From the NCBI GenBank assembly GCA_015146655.1, contig VKHL01000175.1:1-55649 (forward strand): a DNA stretch of 55,649 bases. Direction: 5' to 3'. How positions within the stretch are numbered: position 1 is the stretch's first letter; every line of letters begins with the position of its first letter. The position numbers and the translations under genes were made by a program. Below are positions 20,837-32,497 of the stretch, one piece after another. The notes beneath the pieces were generated by a model. That model made no database searches and was not told where the DNA came from. It saw only the letters and a list, made by a program, of their open reading frames with translations. This stretch comes from Ochromonas danica. Taxonomy: Eukaryota; Sar; Chrysophyceae; Chromulinales; Chromulinaceae.

Positions 20837-22267
20837 TCACTGGTGAAGCAGAATTAGCTGGAGATCTGCCAAATCTTGCTGTTCATTTACTCCACCAAAC
20901 AGCAAAATTGCAGCTTCTCTTGCCACGCCGCCTAGTCCACGTTGCAATAAAGGGCCATAAAGTGGATGTGCACGCAGAGCTCTGATGCCGTCTGCATGGA
21001 TTGCACAAGCTGCGTGACCAAACCGTGCAGGGCATTCAACATGATGCTCTGTCCATTCCGTCGTCGACTGAATTTTGCCCTCATTATCTAACAGCAACCG
21101 CCTTACCAGTGCTGTTGTAGAGATGCGTTGTCCACGAAGGCCGCCGCACACCAACAAATAGACTGGCGAAGATGTGGCAGTTGACTCAGACGCTAGTTGA
21201 GACTCAAGCGACAAACAGCACGCTGTGTGCGCACACATCCCTTCAGGAAGAGCAAGATCATCCATCATTTGCCAAGCAAATACGACAGAGCTATCAGATC
21301 CAGCGGATTGATGTTGTTCCTGTAACACCCAGCAATCCCGAAGAAGATTCCCTCGCAGGTCTCGGCCTCCCAGAATACAGAGGCCTGTGGGCAACGTCAC
21401 CGCTGCGTGCATTTCTCTTCCCACAGGGGTACTGCTTGTGGTTGCACTTTCAACTTTGTGCCAATGCAGATGAAAGGATTCAGGCTCAATGGCACTCACA
21501 TCAGGAAGCACAGCATAGTAGCAGTCATCAAGAGGACCTGCTTCAGGAGAAGCACCGCCAAAAATGACAAGAAAAGTACGACTTTTCTCCCCTTCTACAC
21601 CTTCGCCCAAAACAGGCAATCGAAGTATATTGAGAGTGTGAGAGGCACGGGCAGGTACTTCAGCACCAGCCTCACCCACATAGTGCCAAGTCCAAGTACC
21701 TATCAGATTCTAATTAGAAGATGACAAATAGACATGTCAAAAACACGAAAGTACTACCTGTATCGAGAAAGTAAAGATCGTTATACGCTGCCTCTTCAGC
21801 GAAATCAATCCCACCAAATAGGAAGACGTAAGGCCCATATCCTACCATGGCATGTCCACTACGAGGCATAGGAACATCACCATGAACACTCTGGTAGACA
21901 GCAAAGACAGCCGAGGAGGAGGAAGAAGAAGAAGATGATGACGATGAAATCGTCTTTTTAAAGGCAATGGCATCTTGATAAGAAACTTGTTCACGATCAG
22001 CTCCACCAAAGATGACAATATAGTCCTTGGTCTACGAATAATATTTATGTCATAAGCATAAGTTAAAGAGAAAGTAAGGTCTCTCTCTCTCACCTCACAA
22101 ATAGCTGAGCCTCCTCGTGGAGGAGCATTTCGAATAGAGGAATGCAAACGAATGGTCTTCAAGGAGATAGGTTCTGCCTCTCCTGATACACTTGTTTCTC
22201 CTTGTCCTTCTCCTAAGACCTCTCCCAGGCCTTGGGAAGCATTCGATTCTGAAGTAAAGACCGACAT
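20837..22267 (-). CDS. Kelch-repeat beta-propeller protein
   Basis: Three exons, 22267-22094, 22031-21758 and 21699-20837, with introns of 62 and 58 bp, give about 436 residues. Repeated strand motifs ending in paired glycines are visible: YIVIFGGADRE, YVFLFGGIDF, FLVIFGGASPE, GLCILGGRDL, LLVCGGLRGQ and ILLFGGVNEQ. Between them lie conserved residues such as PRSGHAMV, REMHAAVT and ARFGHAAC. This is a six-bladed kelch propeller, as in actin-binding, Rab9 effector p40-like or ubiquitin-ligase adaptor proteins. No BTB or F-box domain is present, so the partner is unknown. All splice junctions keep the frame and join propeller strands correctly. Confidence 0.8.
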
Positions 22268-22537
22268 CGTTATTCAAGAAAAGACTGAAGACACACACTG
22301 AACTGAAGATACGAAGACTCTTTCAGTCCCAGGTTTGTTTCGACCTTGTTGTTTCGAATCCCATCAAGTCAGAAACGGATTTTCCCCAGCTTCATCAAAA
22401 ACGAGTTTTTGGAAATCTGGAATCTTCATCATTCTCTGTTGGAAGCATGAGAATCTCACAGAGGATGTCTCTCATCCATTCACTTCACTTCACTTTCCTT
22501 TGCTGCTGTTTCTTAATGCTTCGTAGTGGAAGGAATC

Positions 22538-23023
22538 ATGGTGAATGAAGTCAAAGCCATCCTCATGCCTACCCCTATGACAGAACTCTTCTCTCTGCCT
22601 CCCCCTCTTAGCATTGAGAGTTACTACAAGGCGAACAAAGAAGGACTATTGGTCATTGAACTCTCCACTGATTGTGATACTTCCAAAGTAGTGTTAGATG
22701 AAAAATCCCGGACAGTCTCCACCGACTATGACTGCTGCCTGTCCTTCCTCCTGCCCTGCTGTCGCTGCATGAGACAGAGGCACACATGGCACTATGAGGA
22801 AATTGGTAATGTGGGATATCGCTATACTGGAGAAATCCTCAATGAATTGGCGCTGTATACAGCTGTCATAGTGCTGAAGGACAAGAAGACCCTCTCCTTC
22901 ACTCCCTTCCTCTCCGCCGAGGAGGCGCAGAGACACGCTTTGGCTATGCACTTCTACCTCTATGGTAGAAACAACCCTGCCTATATCAAACCTGAACCCA
23001 CTACACTGTTTGTTCCGGAATAA
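22538..23023 (+). CDS. Hypothetical Cys-rich protein, tandem paralog 1
   Basis: The product is 161 residues from the ATG at 22538. It shares a layout with the next gene: SIESYYKANKEG near the start, a cysteine-rich hydrophobic centre (CCLSFLLPCCRCM), then TWHYEEIGNVGY and a C-terminal ALAMHFYLYGRNNPAY. I recognise no family. The cysteine cluster next to hydrophobic residues could be palmitoylated or membrane-associated, and the rest looks like a small beta-rich domain. It is divergent from the kelch gene across 270 bp. Confidence 0.6.
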   Translation: MVNEVKAILMPTPMTELFSLPPPLSIESYYKANKEGLLVIELSTDCDTSKVVLDEKSRTVSTDYDCCLSFLLPCCRCMRQRHTWHYEEIGNVGYRYTGEILNELALYTAVIVLKDKKTLSFTPFLSAEEAQRHALAMHFYLYGRNNPAYIKPEPTTLFVPE

Positions 23024-23713
23024 TAGAATTTGCTAATCTTTGACGAGGGACTTGGCCAAGATCTCTTTGCTCACTTTAGATATCTTTCACAACATTCATA
23101 ACATCATTATCCTTTTAATAACAAACCATCTTAACTTCATTTAGAGATTTTGTCTGATGGTTAAGTTAAGCTGATCTTTACTCACTTCTCTTTTCCCTTG
23201 ACAGTCATTGTACCAGGTGGTAGTGGTGGTGGTGGTGGTGGTGGTGGTGGTGGTGGTGGTGGTAATAGAAGTTGACGGTAATAGAAGTTGACATCGCAGC
23301 GGGCCAGGTAAAGGAAAGAGAAGTGGAGGAGGGGAGATCAGTGGTGCTGGAAATTCAACTGGTTAACTGGTGATTGACAGGGCTCTAAAACTAAGCGTGT
23401 GGATTGCTGTGCTTCCTCTGTGTGTGTGTGGTAGTCTATATACAGTTACATGGAGGAGTAGAGAATTTTATTTCCAAAGAGCAATCCATCTTTGGCCTGA
23501 ATCTGCATGTTAGTAACCACACACACACATCTTTTAAAATTGTGATTCCCAAAATTGGATTCAGATTTCAAAATTGTCTGACCTTGTGGCTGCGCTGGAA
23601 AAGTATAACTTTACGAGTTAAATATCGCAGAAAGCTGGTGAAGCTGCACTTTCCTCCAACAAGGGTGAAAGTGGCATTGAGAACTAAAAAGTGAAGAAGA
23701 TCTTGCGGGAAGA
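23024..23713. other. Intergenic region between the tandem paralogs
   Basis: It contains the 3' flank of paralog 1, a GGT microsatellite, an adjacent 16 bp tandem duplication (TAATAGAAGTTGAC core at about 23262 and 23278), and the promoter of paralog 2. A plus-strand frame of 96 codons at 23404 shows no conserved features and is not called. Confidence 0.5.
23224..23263. repeat. GGT trinucleotide microsatellite
   Basis: About thirteen consecutive GGT units, non-coding, upstream of tandem paralog 2. The tract is G-rich on the plus strand, and its length is likely to vary between individuals. Confidence 0.9.
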
Positions 23714-24364
23714 ATGAAGAGTCAGTGTGGGATTACGATTACGGAGAGTGTGGAGACACAGACTGAAGAGACACAGACAGAGGTGGACACAGAGTATGAC
23801 AGCAGACAGCAGCAGCTCCGAGTCAATACCCTCACCCCCGTGCCTATCCAAGAGATCCTCGCTGAGAGCAATAAGGGACGCTCACAAGTGCGTACTTTCA
23901 CTATTGAATCTTATTATCAAGTCAATCGAGAGGGGCAATTACACCTTCATGTGATGCCAAACTGTATGGAGACTTTCCTCATGTTGCCCTTCCCATTCTT
24001 TTGCTTGGGTTGTTGTTTTTCCTACACCACTGACTTGTTGTTTGATGATGACCCTCAACTCGTTCATATTCGCTATTCCTGGGGTCATTTCTATCTTTTC
24101 CCTTGCCTGCAAAGTCGATCGACCTGGTCTTATGATGACATTGGCAATATTGGCTACTATCACAATGGAGTCGAGCAAGATGGTGTGCTCATGTATTGTG
24201 CATCTCTGATTATGAAGAATGGCAAGATCTTCCCCTTTGCTCCTCCCATGCCTCTCTCAGATGTGCATAACCGTACACTGGCTATGCATTACTTTATCTT
24301 TGGACGCAATAGTCCAAACTACAGTCAACCTTTCCCCACTTCTCTCTACATTTCTACCATGTAA
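23714..24364 (+). CDS. Hypothetical Cys-rich protein, tandem paralog 2
   Basis: The product is 216 residues. It aligns with the preceding gene along most of its length: TIESYYQVNREG, a Cys/Phe-rich hydrophobic centre (PFPFFCLGCCFSYTTD), TWSYDDIGNIGYYHNG, and the end TLAMHYFIFGRNSPNY. The N-terminus is extended by a Glu/Thr-rich stretch (SVETQTEETQTEVD). Same orientation and spacing indicate a tandem duplication that has since diverged strongly. No function can be assigned. Confidence 0.65.
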   Translation: MKSQCGITITESVETQTEETQTEVDTEYDSRQQQLRVNTLTPVPIQEILAESNKGRSQVRTFTIESYYQVNREGQLHLHVMPNCMETFLMLPFPFFCLGCCFSYTTDLLFDDDPQLVHIRYSWGHFYLFPCLQSRSTWSYDDIGNIGYYHNGVEQDGVLMYCASLIMKNGKIFPFAPPMPLSDVHNRTLAMHYFIFGRNSPNYSQPFPTSLYISTM

Positions 24365-24742
24365 GTTACTGTAGGGTGGTTGGTTGGTTAACCACTTTGT
24401 AGTATACGATCTGAACGTTGTTACCTCCTATTTATTATTAAAATAGATAGAAATCCTTTTACTAGTGTTCTTATCTTATCGTCGGAGCTTCCTTTTGATT
24501 AAATATTATTCCATTACTTTGTAGGGTACAACATATTAAACTGTACTAATTAATCAATGCACAGTTTCATCATCTTTAAATTTATTCCATGGAATTGAAT
24601 TGTCAGAATGCTAACTTCCATGGAAAGCCATAGTCTGGCGGTTTGGAGCTGGCAGCAGCGCAACCAGAACGACGAGGCTGAAGGCAAAGGCAGCAGAGCA
24701 GCCGAAGACATTGACATTGACTGCGAGAGGTCATAGAGGACA
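24365..24742. other. Intergenic, promoter side of mS33
   Basis: AT-rich 3' flank of paralog 2 followed by a G+C-richer stretch of about 100 bases just before the mS33 start. No RNA gene or conserved frame was seen. Confidence 0.4.
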
Positions 24743-25069
24743 ATGTCATCGCCCCTGACCAAGTTACCACAATTAACACCTGCTTTCAAAGCAGTTATTC
24801 AAGAGTCAGCAAGGAAAATTTTCGGACACTTGCCAGTGACAAATGTTAGAACAGGCTTCAAACTCTTAAAGCGTAAGCCTGTAGGACCTGTGGCAGTCCA
24901 TTACTATCCTCCTGATTCTGAACGACCATTCCGTGATTTATTGGATGATTTCTCAACGGAAAAGGAAGATCGACGAGTGGAGTCACTCTATCGCCTCAAG
25001 AGAAGAGGCAAGGGTCCTGCCAAGAAAGGTCATGGCAAGCGTGCTTCCAAGAACAAGGGCAAGAAATAA
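24743..25069 (+). CDS. MRPS33: Mitochondrial small ribosomal subunit protein mS33
   Basis: The 108-residue protein has the size and layout of mS33: an N-terminal helix (IQESARKIFGHL), a short central segment (VHYYPPDSERPFRDLLDDF), then a strongly basic tail (RLKRRGKGPAKKGHGKRASK). The tail matches the RLKKLRGKxxPKKGxGKR signature of the family. It acts in the head of the mitochondrial ribosomal small subunit. No separate presequence is obvious, as is usual for this protein. It converges on the carboxylase gene. Confidence 0.8.
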   Translation: MSSPLTKLPQLTPAFKAVIQESARKIFGHLPVTNVRTGFKLLKRKPVGPVAVHYYPPDSERPFRDLLDDFSTEKEDRRVESLYRLKRRGKGPAKKGHGKRASKNKGKK

Positions 25070-25256
25070 TAGTGACTTGCTCTGTGTCAGATCGTTTGTA
25101 AATTCAATAGCTTTCCCCAACACTAGACGCTTCCTTCTATCTCTGTCTCTTCTCATAGGTGAGCATAATACAAACGCCATTTCATTTCATTCAGTCATTC
25201 ATCAAGTAAACGACGATACATGGGGTGGGTGATCCACTTAGATCGACTACAATCTA

Positions 25257-26966
25257 TTACATTCTAAAGACACCAAAAGTGGTAGTCTGACTGTTGGTAT
25301 TTCCATTAGCAGCAGCGGCAGCATAGGATAATCCAAGAACACGGCGTGTGTCTCTGGGATCAATAATGCCATCATCCCACAACCTAGCCGTGGAATAGAA
25401 AGCATGACTCTCTCGCTCATATTTCTCTACGATTGGCTGTTTGAACTTCTTTTCTTCTTCTTCAGACCATGTCTTACCTTTAGCTTCAATGTTGTCCCGC
25501 TGCACTGTGGCCAGAACATTAGCTGCTTGCTCGCCACCCATGACTCCCACACGAGCATTGGGCCACAAGTAGAGGAAGTTTGGCGAATAGGCACGACCAC
25601 ACATACCATAGTTTCCAGCACCATAGCTACCACCGATAATCATGGTAATCTTTGGCACCTTAGCACAAGCTACAGCTGTAACGAGTTTGGCTCCATTTTT
25701 AGCAATACCTTCGTTTTCATACTTCTTTCCAATCATAAAACCAGTGATGTTCTGAAGGAACAAAAGAGGTACATTACGTTGAGCACATAACTCAATAAAA
25801 TGGGCTGCTTTGAGACTGGATTCAGAGTAGAGAATTCCGTTATTAGCCACCACTCCGACTTGTCGACCGTAGAGTTTCATGAAGCCAGTCACAATCGTGC
25901 TGCCGTAGAGAGGTTTGAACTCATGGAAACGACTACCGTCTGCAATACGAGCTATTATTTTGCGGACATCAAAACCTTTCTTTGGGTCACTAGGGATAAC
26001 AGCATGAATGTCATCCACAGGGTGTAAAGGCTCCTCATAGGTACCAGGCACTGCCCAAGGTTGAGTAGCAGGCTTGTTCAAGTTGGCAACAATCGATCTG
26101 CCAATGGTTAACGCATGCTCATCATTTAATGCATAGTGATCAGTCACACCAGAAAGCTTGCAGTGAACATCAGCACCACCAAGATCTTCAGCAGTGACAA
26201 CTTCTCCTGTAGCTGCCTTGACAAGAGGAGGTCCACCCAAGAAGATAGTACCATTACCTCTCACAATCACAGTCTCATCAGACATTGCAGGAACATAAGC
26301 TCCACCTGCTGTACAAGAGCCCATAACAATAGCAATTTGTGGGATTTTTGCTGCTGACATATTCGCTTGATTGTAAAAGATTCGACCAAAATGGTCACGA
26401 TCAGGGAATACTTCATCTTGCATAGGTAAGAAAGCTCCACCACTATCAACAAGATAGATACATGGGAGATTATTCTGCAAAGCAATCTCTTGAGCACGAA
26501 GATGTTTCTTCACTGTGATGGGATAGTAGGTACCTCCTTTAACCGTGGCATCATTAGCTACAATAACACATTCTACACCTGCAACTTTACCAATACCTGT
26601 GACAACACCACCTGAAGGAACATCTTCCTTAGGGTATAAATGATGACCAGCTAATGTACTTAATTCAAGAAAGGGAGAGCCAGTGTCTACAAGAAAGTCA
26701 ATTCTTTCGCGTGCTAGTAGTTTTCCACGAGATTTATGCTTTTCTTTGGCTTTGGCTCCACCTCCTTCAAGAGTAGTTTGAGTGACAGTTAAGAACTCGT
26801 TAATCTTTTCTTCCATAGAAGCTTTATTTGCTTCATATTCTTTATTCTTTGGTAAGGTACCATCCAAAACTGTTCCAAAGGATGATGATGCCATAGAACG
26901 AACAATAGACTTTGATCCAAGCCGACCTAAAGAAGCCAAGCGCATCAAGGTAGAAGTCTTCATCAT
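25257..26966 (-). CDS. MCCC2: 3-methylcrotonyl-CoA carboxylase beta subunit, mitochondrial
   Basis: The intronless frame of 569 residues starts with an Arg/Ser-rich mitochondrial presequence ([18 protein letters not shown]). It contains the carboxyltransferase domains of the biotin-dependent acyl-CoA carboxylases: [44 protein letters not shown] and, in the C-terminal half, [13 protein letters not shown] and [16 protein letters not shown]. Length and motif spacing fit MCC beta better than propionyl-CoA carboxylase beta. The enzyme transfers carboxyl from biotin on the alpha subunit to 3-methylcrotonyl-CoA in leucine breakdown. The alpha subunit is not in the window. Confidence 0.9.
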   Translation of the reverse strand: MMKTSTLMRLASLGRLGSKSIVRSMASSSFGTVLDGTLPKNKEYEANKASMEEKINEFLTVTQTTLEGGGAKAKEKHKSRGKLLARERIDFLVDTGSPFLELSTLAGHHLYPKEDVPSGGVVTGIGKVAGVECVIVANDATVKGGTYYPITVKKHLRAQEIALQNNLPCIYLVDSGGAFLPMQDEVFPDRDHFGRIFYNQANMSAAKIPQIAIVMGSCTAGGAYVPAMSDETVIVRGNGTIFLGGPPLVKAATGEVVTAEDLGGADVHCKLSGVTDHYALNDEHALTIGRSIVANLNKPATQPWAVPGTYEEPLHPVDDIHAVIPSDPKKGFDVRKIIARIADGSRFHEFKPLYGSTIVTGFMKLYGRQVGVVANNGILYSESSLKAAHFIELCAQRNVPLLFLQNITGFMIGKKYENEGIAKNGAKLVTAVACAKVPKITMIIGGSYGAGNYGMCGRAYSPNFLYLWPNARVGVMGGEQAANVLATVQRDNIEAKGKTWSEEEEKKFKQPIVEKYERESHAFYSTARLWDDGIIDPRDTRRVLGLSYAAAAANGNTNSQTTTFGVFRM

Positions 26967-27371
26967 CTTCTAATTCTTCCTCTGGTATGATGAGTGGCAG
27001 TCAGTGTTTGCTTCTGTTCTTGTCAGTCAAAGGCGTGGGTGCCAATCTTCCTGCCTCACTCACTCACTCACCCGCCAGAGAAAGCACCTTGACTTGCAGT
27101 TCCGGAGTTCCTAAGAACAACTTCTGCTGGGAAAGCGCGTTTGTTAGATCTTCAAGTTGTCGCACAATGCTTCAACTTCCCCCTTGCAGCTTCAACTTCA
27201 GCGTGGTCTAGCTCAGTAGCCATAACTAAGATAATGAGAGGAGCAATTCAAGACATTTCGTCACGAACAAAATAGAAATTAAAGAAAAGGGCAATGCAAG
27301 AAGAAGGAACAAATCCGAGGCAAGTTTGAGAGAAAGAAAACTACAATTAGCTGCAAACAAACACCACACCA
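26967..27371. other. Intergenic, promoter of the carboxylase gene
   Basis: This lies between two minus-strand genes. It holds the 3' end of the MYB-like gene and the promoter of the carboxylase. A short plus-strand frame at 26987-27211 has no conserved features. Confidence 0.4.
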
Positions 27372-29883
27372 TTATGAGTCTATCCCTGAGGATGAATAAC
27401 TTTTCCGACTATCGCCTTCCACTTTGATTTTCTTATAAACTTGTTCACTATTAGTGCTCCCTTCACTATCTCGCGTTAAAATCCCTCCTTGTGAATAGGT
27501 GGAAAGACCCATGCGACTGATATTGGCTTCAGTCTCATTCCGCTTCTGTCCCGCATGATGCAAACTGGCCATTGCTCCTCGCATATCTCCTGGACCACTC
27601 GGCACACCGATAGAAGGAGGGGGTAGGCCCATAGAGACCGGTGGATAGGGTTTGCTACCATCAAATTTTCTGGTTCCATCCAAAGGCGCTGTGGATGGAG
27701 CGCCCACTCCACGTTGTGAGTGTGCTTGCCATAAAGTCTCTGATAGAACATCATTGTCTGGACGAGGAAGGTCGCCCATGTCAACCAGCATCCTATAGAA
27801 TACAGGCACTGTTGTGACAAATGCTGACAAGGAAAGAAGAAAACACGATACTCACCAGAAATTGTCCACTGAAGAATTCCGAGGCATGCTACTGCTACCG
27901 TTATTGCCGCTCCCATTTGCTGCTTCAGTCTGGAAACAAGTACGAGTGAGTCAAAGCTCAATAGAGCATAATCAAATAGCAAAGCACCTAACTAACCTTC
28001 AATATCTGAGCGTTGGAAATTGGTGGTGCACTAACAGCGCTTTTATTACTTCGTGAATCAGAATTGACGCCGGACTGGTGATACATGGGAGCAAGTACTG
28101 ACATAGCATCATTGGGAAGCGTGTAACCATTTAGGTCCACAGGGGGGCGAGAATGCCCAGAAATGTCAGGCAATTTCCCTTCAGTCCCTCCACCAGAAGA
28201 CCCACCAGACGAATTGGTGTCATTTGGTCGCGGTAAAGCGAATGATCTTACGGGAAAAGCTGATGCACTGTAAGGCATTGAAGCATTTGGAGGACTACTA
28301 TGCTCATCGATCGGAAATCCTATATCTTCTGATTGTGTCCGAGGTCGATTCTTTCTGGCATTGTCTTCTTTGTTGCTATCTCCTTCCGCCTTGACCTTAA
28401 TATCTCCAGTTGACTGTTCATTCGAAGAAGCAGCAAGGCGAGCTTGCAAACTCTGCCCGAAGGCCGCATGTATGTTCTCCACTGATTCATTCATACCGAT
28501 TAAATTAGAAAACGAGGGCCATTCGGCAGATGTCAAACTTGCACCGTGGCGAAGCGAAGCTTCTGAACTGCTTGCAGGAGGATTGCCCTCCACATTACCA
28601 TTGCTGGGTTGGCCATGAGTCAACGACCAAGGAAAGCTACCTGTGCTTCTGTACATATTCTCCAGACTTTGATTGCTCGGAAGGCCATAGAACATATCAA
28701 ATGACGACGACGAAAAATTCCTTCCAACAGAGTCCATCTCACCAAGGTTTGGTTGGGATGAGCTACCAGCAGCATTATTGGCGGCTGCTGCTGCGACGGC
28801 TGCGGCAGCAGCCGCATAATCGGCTGGATTGACAAACTGATAAGGATAATTTGGGATAAAAGGATATTGAGGCATCTGCCCATTTTGTCCAGGTTGATAC
28901 AGATGAGCCATCATACCAGCAGCATTTGCAGATACCATAGAGTGATAATCCATTGGATGAACTTCTCCATTGTTTGAAAAACCTGCAGAAGAGGGTGGTT
29001 GAGGATGATTACTGTAAGGACCCTGACCATATCCTGGTAGATGGGAAGGAGGAGGATGGGAGGGCAACTGAGAATTCAATCGGGTATCTTGGTTCTTGGC
29101 TTGATCGTCAGGGGGGACCATCCAGGGTGCTAAGACAGGGTTGCCATTCTCATCTTCATATCCAAGACGACCATCTTTCACTTAGGACATATCAATAGTT
29201 AAACAAAGGTTATGCGCGGAGAAGATAAAAGCATGAGGAAGTACCTTTGACACCACCCGAGGATTTGGATCGATTCGTTTGAGCCACCCGCTCAAGAAAC
29301 TTTCGTTCCAATTCAGCCAGCTCTTTACGACTTGTCTCTATCTGCTCTTGAGTTAGCTTTTCTAGATCCTGTTGTCTCCGCCTAAATACTTGCTGTGAGA
29401 TCAAACAAGTAAATTAGTAAATGCATTCAGGAACAAGAGAACGGGTTCATCCAGAATATCTCACCTTTCCAATGCAATTCTGCCCAACAAACTTTTTCGA
29501 TATTCTCATAGGATCGCAGTTTAATAACTTCGATAAAAATGTTCGCAATGTTGTGCCATCCGTCAATGGCAACAACCCTAATTTGAATTCGTAGATTAAA
29601 CGATTGGCGTAAGCTTCCTCCTCCGCAGTCCATTTTCCACGACGAAGGCCAGCTTTTTTCACTTTGGATTCCGCACTGTTTTCAGCAGGAATAAGTCCAT
29701 CTGCCATCGCAGCTTCATGAGCTGCTGATTCCAGTGTATTGGGTGCGAATTCTCCATTGCTATCGAGGTCTCCAGACCGTTCTTGTCCTTTCACCATCCT
29801 ATTCGATCTCAATCTTCCATTAATCACTAATCCAATGTTTGATCATAGACTGTTTATGAAACTTACCGCTTGTCTTCACTCAT
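27372..29883 (-). CDS. Stramenopile-type MYB-like DNA-binding protein
   Basis: I read six exons: 29883-29867, 29798-29465, 29392-29245, 29180-27997, 27929-27856 and 27792-27372, with introns of 63-72 bp, about 725 residues. The domain near residues 60-115 starts RRGKWTAEEEAYANRLIYEF and continues with TTLRTFLSKLLNCDPMRISK and KKFVGQNCIGK. This modified SANT/MYB fold, which keeps one tryptophan (GKWT) and has the LNCDPMRISKKF block, is one I know as a large family in diatoms and other stramenopiles. A coiled region (KLTQEQIETSRKELAELERK) follows, then a long Ser/Pro/Asn-rich region with an Ala tract, and near the C-terminus SSMPRNSSVDNFW/MLVDMGDLP, split by an intron. It is likely a nuclear transcription regulator. 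The first 17-base exon is inferred from splice signals. Confidence 0.7.
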
Positions 29884-30735
29884 GGAAGAGGGAAAAGCAC
29901 TTAACAAAAGAAGGCTGAAAAGATCAACAAGTCAAATGATTTGATGGCAATCTGCAATAATTTCAAATCTCTTAAAGGTGGGATATAAACTAAAATAAGC
30001 TGATAATATTTTGACTAATATCCAGTCAATTCAGTATTTCTAGATGAAGTTCAAATTCCTCTCACTTTCGAAAATTGCTCCTTTGTATTTTGATCTTGAA
30101 AATGATATCAATTCAAATTCCACATAGGACTTGCAGTCACCTAAAATTTCTTAATATAAATGAAGAAGATAGAGATCGTTCAAAGAGACAGAGTTATCAA
30201 AAGTTTCCTACTTTTGCAAAGGCAAGTAAAGAGGAAAGTCTTGCTATGAGTAGAGACAGACAGGGCAGGGCAGCAGGACCAGGACTGGGTTGGTGTTGTA
30301 GTTGACAGTCGAGTCGCAGTCGAGCCTGGCGGTCCGACCGGGACCGGGTCCAGTCCAAGAGGTGACAAGCCAGCAGGCAGGCAGGCACGTTTCTTCGTAT
30401 TTCAGTGTTTTGGGATTATTCAGACTCCAAAAAAACGAAGAAGAGTTGTTGTTTTGCGTGCCCCCAAAGCCACCAGTTAACTTAACCGCTTCTGACGTGT
30501 GTGTGGCTTCTCTTTTCCGCTGCGAAGAGACGACGTCACTCTCACAGTGTGGTGCACACCAGCACACAGCCTGCAGTGTTTGGCAGGCTTTTCCCCCTTG
30601 ACCTCGTTGACTTCAATTCATCCCTCCCACCTGACCTCACCGTGTGTCTGTCTTATTTCAATGTGGAACATCCAGCTGCTACCACTAACAAATTCTATAT
30701 CTATTGCTAGTTCCAGATTATTACAAAATAGAAGA
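29884..30735. other. Divergent intergenic region of the MYB-like and PDK genes
   Basis: About 850 bases separate the two start codons. Bases 29890-30180 are AT-rich. Bases 30240-30620 are G+C-rich, with open frames on both strands that look like composition effects. In-frame upstream ATGs for the PDK gene lie at 30499 and 30661. No RNA gene was recognised. Confidence 0.45.
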
Positions 30736-32132
30736 ATGATGATAAAGAAGATCATTCGACCTACTACTTCTTGTCAACTATCTTATTTCGCCTTTGGTGG
30801 GATTCGACCGCGTGGTTTGTCAACCACCATCATGGATCAAGTACTACAAGATACTGCACATTTCCGTGATCTCTCCACTGTCAATCAATCACCGTCTCAT
30901 TTCGAAAAAGAGTTGTTGGTTTATGCGAATAAGAAAGCCACACCTGTCTCTTTGAAATCTATCATGGAGACCGCACAAGGAAATCATTTAAATAAATTCG
31001 ATGAATTCATGCAAAATAAATATGCAAAAGAAAAGCCTCAAGTGAATGAACGTATTCTTATTCAAGTGGCTTGCTTTCTTCATCGAGAACTGCCTATTCG
31101 CTTGGCCCAGAGAGCAGTCCAACTTGAGGCTTCGCCTATTTTCCAACGAAGTGGTAGGTGAATGATACTGTACTACCCCCCCCCCCCCCCCCCTCCTTCC
31201 TCCTTTCATCCTCAGTCTTTTCGTGACTCTTAGAAAGCGTTCGTTTGGTAGCTAATTGGTACAAGATCTCCTTCCAAGAATTACGTGCCATGCCTGTCCC
31301 GCTAGATCCACAGCGTGAGACTGTCTTTGCCAAGCTCATTGAAAGCATCTATGATCGTCATTCGGCGACATTAATCACTATGGCGAAAGGTGCGCATGAG
31401 ATACGCCTTATGCTCAAGCAGGATCTCGCTACCTTCGCGGATTATGATGATGTCCAAAAGAGATTGGATGAGTTCTACATGTCTCGTATTGGTATTCGCA
31501 TGCTCATTGGTCAATATCTTTCGCTTCGCATGTGTTCCTTAGATCCTAGTATTATTGGATTGGTCAATCTGCGTGCATCACCTTATGAGATTGCAGCTCA
31601 GGCCATAAGGGATTCTGCGTATACATGCACACGAGTTCATGGTGATGCTCCTGAAGTCACTATCCATGGGAGAACAGATCTCACCTTCCCTTACGTCTCT
31701 TCACACATTTCCTACATCATGTTGGAGTTATTGAAGAACTCTATGCGTGCCACTGTGGAAACGCATGGTATTGATAATATGCCTCCTATCAAAGTTGTTA
31801 TTGCAGATGGTGAAGATAATGAAGATGTGGTGATTAAAGTGTCAGATGAAGGTGGAGGAATCAAACGGTCCAATATGCACAGAGTCTTCTCCTACCTCTA
31901 CACCACCGCTGATCCCTCAGTGATATCCCACATGCTTGCTACTCATTCTGAGGATGATTTGAAAGACTTTGGTACTGCGTCACCTCTTGCTGGCTTGGGC
32001 TATGGACTACCTATTGCTCGGTGTTATGCACGGTGCTTTGAAGGCGACCTTGTTCTCATGTCGATGGAAGGTTATGGCACGGACAGCTTCATTTACTTGC
32101 CTCGCTTAGGAACAAAGAATACTGCTGTGTAA
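30736..32132 (+). CDS. Mitochondrial pyruvate dehydrogenase kinase-type protein kinase
   Basis: Exons 30736-31153 and 31234-32132, around an 80 bp intron with a C16 run, give about 438 residues. The N-terminal helical domain has FLHRELPIRLAQRAVQLE and VNLRASPYEIAAQAIRDS. The GHKL ATPase domain has the N-box ELLKNSMRATVETH, the G1 box VSDEGGGIKRSNM, then FSYLYTTAD, PLAGLGYGLPIARCYARC and SMEGYGTDSFIYLPR. These are the signatures of PDK/BCKDK kinases, and the last is characteristic of pyruvate dehydrogenase kinase, which phosphorylates the E1 alpha subunit to switch off acetyl-CoA production. I start at 30736 because MMIKKIIRPTTSCQLSYF reads as a mitochondrial presequence. In-frame ATGs at 30661 and 30499 would lengthen it. 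BCKDK activity cannot be excluded. Confidence 0.85.
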
Positions 32133-32497
32133 TTGCAGGGGAAAGCACGAGTGAAATCCGTCAAAGAACAGAGAAAGCTTCTCTTCTTCGCTGTGTGGTG
32201 TTATCAGGTTCATTCTCACACGATTTGGTGGTGCTCAAGAGCATCACAAATGCCTTTTGCTCTTACTCGTAGTGCTGCTTTTCAGCTAATTTGTTAGAAG
32301 TTGTGTATAGTGGTGGAATTGTAAGTGAAAGATTCAAGTCCATCCTTATTAGCTTTCGTTCGCTATGTTCATCAGATCGTGGGAGCCTGTTGTTGGAGCA
32401 CACACAGTGTCTTTGGAATTATTCCCCATTCTCTCCATCCAATGTTGCATCACAAAAGCATTAACTCATTTACCCACATATAATAAAACACAACTTC
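32133..32497. other. Convergent intergenic region of PDK and UNC50
   Basis: The 3' flanks of two converging genes. I saw no conserved frame or RNA gene. Confidence 0.5.

Noticed and set aside
22026-22267. Continuation of the first kelch exon through the first intron
   Set aside because: The continuation loses the propeller pattern, whereas splicing at GTGAGA/CGTAG restores YIVIFGG.
30302-30601. Plus-strand frame in the PDK upstream region
   Set aside because: Composition-driven frame in a G+C-rich promoter; no conserved residues.
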